This document shows positions 5,749 to 9,824 of a DNA stretch of 9,824 nt, piece after piece (position 1 is the first letter of the stretch; each line of letters begins with the position of its first letter). The stretch lies in the NCBI GenBank assembly GCA_900768525.1, contig CAAGDF010000099.1, forward strand, positions 1 to 9,824, written 5' to 3'. The stretch comes from Clostridia bacterium. GTDB taxonomy: Bacteria > Bacillota > Clostridia > Christensenellales > Borkfalkiaceae. Position numbers and translations under genes: made by a program. The notes under the pieces were generated by a model. That model searched no databases, was not told the DNA's origin, and saw nothing but the letters and a program-made list of their open reading frames with translations.

Positions 5749-6621
5749 TTACTGCTGCGCCTTTTTCGCTATGGTCGCAAACGCATTGCCTATGCCCGCG
5801 TCGTCGGTAATAATCGAACAATCGGGCGAAGAAATAGCTCGCAAAAAACTTGCATTAGCTCCGGCACAACCAATGGTGAGAATTTTAATTCCCATTTTTT
5901 TGATTTTCTCCGCAGTCATAATGTTATCCTTATGATCGCCTTCCCATCCTCCATCTGTAAACACAACAAGATAACGCGGAGATTGAGAATTTCTAAAATC
6001 TTTCAAATCGGAAGATTTCAGTATCAAGTCAAGCGGGGAACGAGTACCGACGCGCGAGCAAAGATTTCTTATCTTATACTCTATTGCCGATAAATCGGTC
6101 GTTGACTTTACCTCGAGAACGACATGGCTTTCAAACGTAACAAGTGCCATACGGCTGCCCTTATACTTAGATATAAATTGCTCTATAGCGGCTATTTTAA
6201 CAGTTTCCAACCTATCGTGCTCTCCCATGCTGCCCGAAATATCGATAGCAAGCACTATATCGGCTTTTGTCGCACCCGCTGAACCGCTGCAAACTATACG
6301 CCCGTCGGCGGGAGCCGCGGGCACGTCGTTTTTGGCGTTGCATGCAGGGCAAACGGCATTGCTTTGAGCTTTTCCGTCGTAACAAATGAACTTACCGCAG
6401 GCTTTGCACTGATAGAGATGAGTGTTCCCGCAACGACACTTAAAATCGGGCGCGGTATAAAACGCACCTTTTATATCGGGAGCTTTAACGTCGCTCACTC
6501 CGCCGAACGTTCTGAACGCCGTTTTTGCCGAAAGTTTCGAGCCTTCCTCTATAAACTGATAACCCATCGACGATTTAGCGGTCGAACAACCGCCGATAAG
6601 CGAAACAACCTTGAATTGCAT
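5749..6621 (-). CDS. TerY-C-like metal site plus vWA domain protein, copy 2
   Basis: 290 residues. Residues 60-95 form a cysteine-rich metal site (C62, C64, C72, C75, C80, C91, C94) resembling the TerY-C domain. Residues 120-285 form a von Willebrand A domain with an intact MIDAS: D127-I-S129-G-S131, T193 and D223 in FTDGGW. vWA domains of this type bind a divalent cation and mediate protein contacts. In Ter systems TerY-like vWA proteins occur with TerD, kinase and phosphatase partners. In canonical TerY the metal domain follows the vWA; here it comes first. The N-terminal 55 residues are unrecognised but shared with the neighbouring paralogue. No signal peptide or membrane segment is seen, so it should be cytoplasmic. 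A strong ribosome site, AAGGAGG (6628-6634), precedes the ATG by 6 nt. Confidence 0.87.
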   Translation of the reverse strand: MQFKVVSLIGGCSTAKSSMGYQFIEEGSKLSAKTAFRTFGGVSDVKAPDIKGAFYTAPDFKCRCGNTHLYQCKACGKFICYDGKAQSNAVCPACNAKNDVPAAPADGRIVCSGSAGATKADIVLAIDISGSMGEHDRLETVKIAAIEQFISKYKGSRMALVTFESHVVLEVKSTTDLSAIEYKIRNLCSRVGTRSPLDLILKSSDLKDFRNSQSPRYLVVFTDGGWEGDHKDNIMTAEKIKKMGIKILTIGCAGANASFLRAISSPDCSIITDDAGIGNAFATIAKKAQQ

Positions 6622-6662
6622 AATCGTCCTCCTTTTTGCCGTTTTTAATTAAAAACGAAAAA

Positions 6663-7529
6663 TTACTGCTCGGATTTCTTTGCGATGGTCGCGAACGCGC
6701 TACCGATACCTTCGTCGGAGGTAACGATCGAGCAATCGGGCGAAGAAATCTCTTTAAGGAACACTGCGTTCGCCTCGGCGCAACCAATAGACAAAATCTT
6801 AATTCCTTTATCTTTAATCTTTCTCGCCGAAGAAACGTTGCCCTCCGATTTACCCGACCATTCGCCGTCGGTGAATACGACGAGATATCTGTCGTTTACG
6901 GAGTTCCTGAAATCTTCAAGCTGAGGATCGCGAAGCACGGTAGCAAACGGAGAAACCGTTCCGCCGTCGGGTTTGAGCGCGTTTATTCCCGCTTTGATTT
7001 TATTCAAATCGGAGGTGAGAACCTGCTTTACCGACGCTTGCCCGCCGAACGAAACGAGAGCCATTCGGCTGCCTTCGTACCTTGAAACAAACTCGTTTAT
7101 CGCCGCGCGCTTAACCGTGTCCATTCTGCCGTTTTTAGCCATGCTGACCGACGTATCTATAGCAAGAACGATATCTACCTTGCGGAGAGCTGCGGCATGT
7201 CCGCTACACATAATCCGCCCGTCGGCAGCAGCCGCAGGCACGTCGTTTTTGGCATGACAAACGGGGCAATATGCACCCTTTTGTTCTTTACCGTCGTAGC
7301 AAATAAACTTGCCGCACGCCTTGCATTGATACAGGTGCGTGTTGCCGCAACGGCACTTAAAATCGGGGGCGGTGTAAAACGAACCCGCTATCTCGGGAAA
7401 TTCTTCGTCGTCGCCCTCGCCGTATATTTTCAACGACGCTTTTGCCGTAAGCACGTCGCCGTTTTCTATGAATTGATAGCCCATGGCCGAATTATATTTC
7501 GAGCATCCGCCCGTTATGGTTACCGGCAT
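6663..7529 (-). CDS. TerY-C-like metal site plus vWA domain protein, copy 1
   Basis: 288 residues, paralogous along its full length to the next gene downstream (41-bp gap), so a tandem duplication. The metal site is at 57-92 (C59, C61, C69, C72, C77, C88, C91). The vWA MIDAS is D125-T-S127-V-S129, T191 and D221 in FTDGEW. The glycine of the usual DxSGS is valine here, which leaves the metal ligands in place. A 31-residue block covering most of the metal site is identical to the paralogue, while the vWA halves have diverged, especially at about 130-200. Differences near the MIDAS suggest the two copies recognise different partners. The start overlaps the stop of the 424-residue protein by one base (TAATG) and has a perfect AGGAGGT (7538-7544) at 8 nt, so translation is probably coupled. 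Confidence 0.87.
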   Translation of the reverse strand: MPVTITGGCSKYNSAMGYQFIENGDVLTAKASLKIYGEGDDEEFPEIAGSFYTAPDFKCRCGNTHLYQCKACGKFICYDGKEQKGAYCPVCHAKNDVPAAAADGRIMCSGHAAALRKVDIVLAIDTSVSMAKNGRMDTVKRAAINEFVSRYEGSRMALVSFGGQASVKQVLTSDLNKIKAGINALKPDGGTVSPFATVLRDPQLEDFRNSVNDRYLVVFTDGEWSGKSEGNVSSARKIKDKGIKILSIGCAEANAVFLKEISSPDCSIVTSDEGIGSAFATIAKKSEQ

Positions 7530-8803
7530 TATTTGTTACCTCCTATCAGTTGATTAACCGTCTCGCCAATACAATATCTGTCTTTTGCGCAACAAGTAAT
7601 ATTCCACTGATTTTTTATGTTTTCCCCATTTTCCCAGTCATCAACACTGGGAATTTTGTTTTTTTCTTTAAAATCATTGAGATTTCTGAGATTTTTTTTA
7701 TTATCTTTACCAATGAAAATTATATTTGTATTGACATTTGTATTTACGTTTGCACTGCTTAAAGCACAAACGAAATCCTTATCGAAATCAAAACTGTGAT
7801 CGCAAAGAATGGTGAGCGTAACGGTTTTGCCGACAAACAACTCGTCTTTATGGTTTAAAATTAAATTTTGCCATGCGGAATCGTCATATGCAGCGTCGTT
7901 TTTTCTCATATGGGCGATATGTTTCAACGCCCAATCGGGCGAATCTATAAAACCGTCAAGCACAAACTTGCCGTTGCTATCAAGGCATATCAACGCTAAA
8001 TTTCTTAAAACCGTTATTTTTTTGCCGTCTTTGCAAAAAATCACGTCCGACCAATCGGGTCCGCCTGTAATCGCAAACGGTCCGTTTACCGTGTCGCGGT
8101 CTATTCCGTCTATATTTTCGATTGCGATAACGTCTATAACGGTATCTTTTTCCGTGTCCGCACCCGATAATTCAACAACCGAGGGTTCGTTCGCATTATC
8201 GATAAGTTCATTCGTATTATCGATAAACTCCGCCTTTTCGGCAATATTTTGTTCCTCGGTTTCATCCTCTTCTTCAACGAATTCTTCTTCGTCCGATTGC
8301 AAAATTTCTTCCGCCTCATCCTCGAAAGGCAGGCTGAAGAAGAACGTTTCGGGGTTTTCAAGAATTAGATAATTGAACTTATCTTTGGTGATATACCCGA
8401 TTTTATACGTTCCGTCCTTGCACCACACCAAAGAATACGGTTCTTTGGCGTCATCGTAAACGATTATGTATTTAACGCCGTTCGCAATAAGCCCCGCGCT
8501 TGCGAGATTAGCCGCGCTTAAAGCCCTGTTATTGTAGTGCCCGCCACCGATCCAACGAACGAGCGTAGCCATAGAAAGTGCGGCTATAGCACCGTTATCG
8601 GCACTTTCGCCGTTATTTTGCCCGACGAGATCAACAAGTTTTTCGCCTTTACAATTCGTGTAAACGGGCAAGTTTTCTTTTTGATTCATGGGGGCGCGTT
8701 CGGCGGCGTTGGCATATTTTTCGTCTAAATCGACGGTTTCGTTAATTCGATTATATATATCGCAAAATTTTTCTTTATTGATTATCGTAATTTCTTTATC
8801 CAT
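7529..8803 (-). CDS. Unrecognised two-part protein with acidic linker, Ter operon
   Basis: 424 residues; I do not recognise the family. An N-terminal globular part (1-160) includes ALSMATLVRWIGGGHYNNRA (about 75-94) and a beta-rich stretch with GVKYIIVYDD and SLVWCKDGTYKIGYI. Residues about 161-215 form a very acidic, Glu-rich linker with a short repeat (EFIDNTN, ELIDNAN). A second part (about 220-424) contains GGPDWSDVIFCKDGKKITVLRNLALICLD in two blocks and ends with several cysteines (NITCCAKDRYC). No PP2C, kinase or vWA motifs are visible, and no signal peptide or membrane segment. The ATG at 8803 is chosen because GGAGG (8810-8814) lies 6 nt before it; a longer in-frame reading to 8851 overlaps the upstream gene. 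It is 20 bp after the upstream gene and coupled to the first vWA gene, so it is probably a partner of the Ter proteins. Confidence 0.75.
   Translation of the reverse strand: MDKEITIINKEKFCDIYNRINETVDLDEKYANAAERAPMNQKENLPVYTNCKGEKLVDLVGQNNGESADNGAIAALSMATLVRWIGGGHYNNRALSAANLASAGLIANGVKYIIVYDDAKEPYSLVWCKDGTYKIGYITKDKFNYLILENPETFFFSLPFEDEAEEILQSDEEEFVEEEDETEEQNIAEKAEFIDNTNELIDNANEPSVVELSGADTEKDTVIDVIAIENIDGIDRDTVNGPFAITGGPDWSDVIFCKDGKKITVLRNLALICLDSNGKFVLDGFIDSPDWALKHIAHMRKNDAAYDDSAWQNLILNHKDELFVGKTVTLTILCDHSFDFDKDFVCALSSANVNTNVNTNIIFIGKDNKKNLRNLNDFKEKNKIPSVDDWENGENIKNQWNITCCAKDRYCIGETVNQLIGGNK
8191..8232 (-). repeat. Two-copy 21-bp in-frame tandem repeat
   Basis: Two adjacent 21-bp units within the acidic linker share the core ATTATCGATAA (8195-8205 and 8216-8226). 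They encode the seven-residue units EFIDNTN and ELIDNAN. Length variation by slippage here would stay in frame. Confidence 0.6.
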
Positions 8804-8809
8804 ATTTTT

Positions 8810-8814
8810 CCTCC
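8810..8814 (-). promoter_or_regulatory. Ribosome binding site deciding the start at 8803
   Basis: GGAGG on the minus strand, 6 nt before ATG at 8803. It excludes the 16-residue-longer reading that would begin inside the upstream gene. Confidence 0.8.
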
Positions 8815-8823
8815 GTGAAGCGG

Positions 8824-9824
8824 TCAGTTGCGCCACATTGCAAGTCCGCAATAAACAAGCGCTTCTTCGGACAAAATTCCGTATACGGCTTTTGTCTTTT
8901 TATCGATTACGTCGTAACAGCGGCCTTCGGGTATATTGAATTCATATCCGTCAACCGTGCATGTACCCGCGGCATGTCTGTGAATGACAAAACCTTTTTT
9001 TCTTAAGTAATAAAGTTTATAATCGGAATATTCGATACTGCGCAAACGCGACGGGAATACTCTTCTTATTTTGAAAAACCACGGTCTGAATTTTCTCTTT
9101 GGCATTCCGCTTGCAATAGCGTACAGCTGATTGTATACGTTGGCTTTATCGGCTAACATATCGTATAACTTAACGAACTCCTCGGCAAAAGCGCGGGTGT
9201 TTTTAATCTTTTCGAGATTTTCTTCAGCCCTATCGCAACTCTTTGAACAAGCGGACTTGTTTACGCCCGACGTTTCGACCGTCGCAGGCGATTTATCGAG
9301 GAACGCACAGCTTTTTTCAAAAGTCGGATCGGTCTGCCGCTTACTGACAAGCATAGCCGATTTAGACACAAGATTTTTTACCGCCGCGATATAGCCTTCG
9401 AGTTCGTTAATTCTCTCGTCGAGTTCCTTGGCGTTTGCGTAAATCGCATCCAACCTGTCGTCCTCGAAAAGCCTGACGAGCGGAACGTCCTTGCAGTTTT
9501 TAACGTATTTTATTCTCTTTTCGGCTTCGAAATCGCTCCTGCCAGTGTTGGAACTTATCTTTAACTTATCCACTTTTATAGTGCTTTCGTATTCGCACCC
9601 CGCGCGCGGAACACGCATAGCAAGGTCGAAAAATTTAACGAAGTCGAGTTTGCCGTCCACCTTGGAAAGCGCAAGTATTTTTACGGTCGCAGCAACCGTT
9701 TCCTCGGCGTTGTCAAGCCAAGCCTCCGCTGTTTTTTCAAGCATAGAGGCGGTTTTCGATATTGCCTCGGTAAGTTCGCTTTTCGATTGCGCATCGGAAA
9801 AATCTTTATCTACAATACCGCTTG
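8824..9824 (-). CDS. Unrecognised protein, 5' end outside window, Ter operon
   Basis: At least 332 residues; the frame is open to the right edge. The Met at 9744 has no ribosome site and the frame continues upstream (SELTEAISKTAS before it), so it is internal. No family is recognised. The visible part has a globular segment (LALSKVDGKLDFVKFFDLAMR), helical, charged stretches likely to form coiled coils (about residues 125-160, with DERINELEGYIAAVKNLV; and about 200-235), and a basic, aromatic segment (MPKRKFRPWFFKIRRVFPSRLR). The C-terminal region of about 70 residues looks beta-rich (DYKLYYLRKKGFVIHRHAAG, YEFNIPEGRCYDVID). No membrane segment is visible. Only 20 bp separate its stop from the next gene, so it belongs to the Ter operon. 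Its role is unknown. Confidence 0.72.
   Translation of the reverse strand, partial: SGIVDKDFSDAQSKSELTEAISKTASMLEKTAEAWLDNAEETVAATVKILALSKVDGKLDFVKFFDLAMRVPRAGCEYESTIKVDKLKISSNTGRSDFEAEKRIKYVKNCKDVPLVRLFEDDRLDAIYANAKELDERINELEGYIAAVKNLVSKSAMLVSKRQTDPTFEKSCAFLDKSPATVETSGVNKSACSKSCDRAEENLEKIKNTRAFAEEFVKLYDMLADKANVYNQLYAIASGMPKRKFRPWFFKIRRVFPSRLRSIEYSDYKLYYLRKKGFVIHRHAAGTCTVDGYEFNIPEGRCYDVIDKKTKAVYGILSEEALVYCGLAMWRN

Noticed and set aside
7529..8803. Possible PP2C phosphatase partner of the vWA proteins
   Set aside because: Ter-associated vWA proteins often sit beside PP2C enzymes, but the metal-binding DG and GD motifs of PP2C are not present in the expected order, so the function was not assigned.
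8804..8851. 16-residue N-terminal extension of the 424-residue protein
   Set aside because: It would overlap the end of the upstream gene, and the GGAGG motif clearly selects ATG at 8803.
9742..9744. Met at 9744 as the start of the rightmost gene
   Set aside because: No ribosome site precedes it and the same frame stays open to the window edge, so it is an internal residue.
3839..9824. Prophage or mobile element covering the right half
   Set aside because: Only the zincin domain resembles a phage protein. No integrase, terminase, portal, capsid, transposase, terminal inverted repeats or attachment-site duplication is visible.
1..9824. CRISPR array, tRNA or rRNA genes
   Set aside because: No regularly spaced repeats, and no cloverleaf or rRNA signature was seen on either strand; the non-coding space is too small and fragmented.

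Overview
The window looks like a fragment of a metagenome-assembled or draft genome from an uncultured member of the Clostridia (Bacillota). The taxonomic guess rests on clostridial-type versions of QueH, the DUF512 radical SAM protein and the Sm_multidrug_ex membrane protein, on AGGAGG-type ribosome binding sites, and on tight operons. It is an inference, not a measurement. The first 19 bases match the 3' end of the Illumina TruSeq read-2 adapter, so the left end is an assembly artefact and truncates the first gene.

Left part (20-2584, minus strand): a compact housekeeping operon read right to left. It encodes a small multidrug-export-family membrane protein, a SIR2-type NAD-dependent deacylase (17-bp overlap), the epoxyqueuosine reductase QueH (4-bp ATGA overlap) and a DUF512/PDZ radical SAM protein cut off by the adapter. 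The divergent intergenic region (2585-2866) carries one promoter candidate per direction, three phased AACGGCNRTTT direct repeats and a leader hairpin. On the plus strand it drives a TtcA-family tRNA thiolase (2867-3631).

Middle (3632-4821): a gene-free stretch of about 200 bp with terminator-like hairpins, then a minus-strand stand-alone zinc metallopeptidase (HEMGH) of the kind usually seen with phage head proteins. A 7-bp GC-rich hairpin separates it from the operon upstream.

Right part (4822-9824, minus strand): a Ter-type (tellurium resistance/stress response) operon. In transcription order it holds an unrecognised protein of at least 332 residues entering from the right edge, an unrecognised 424-residue protein with a very acidic linker, two tandem paralogues that each combine a TerY-C-like cysteine-rich metal site with a complete MIDAS vWA domain, and a cysteine-rich/TerD fusion protein. 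Every downstream gene has a strong ribosome binding site and a short gap, so the products are probably made together. By analogy with known Ter systems, the vWA and TerD proteins would form a metal-dependent assembly; the unknown partners and the neighbouring peptidase are what make this version unusual. The promoter and any kinase or phosphatase partner would lie beyond the right edge.
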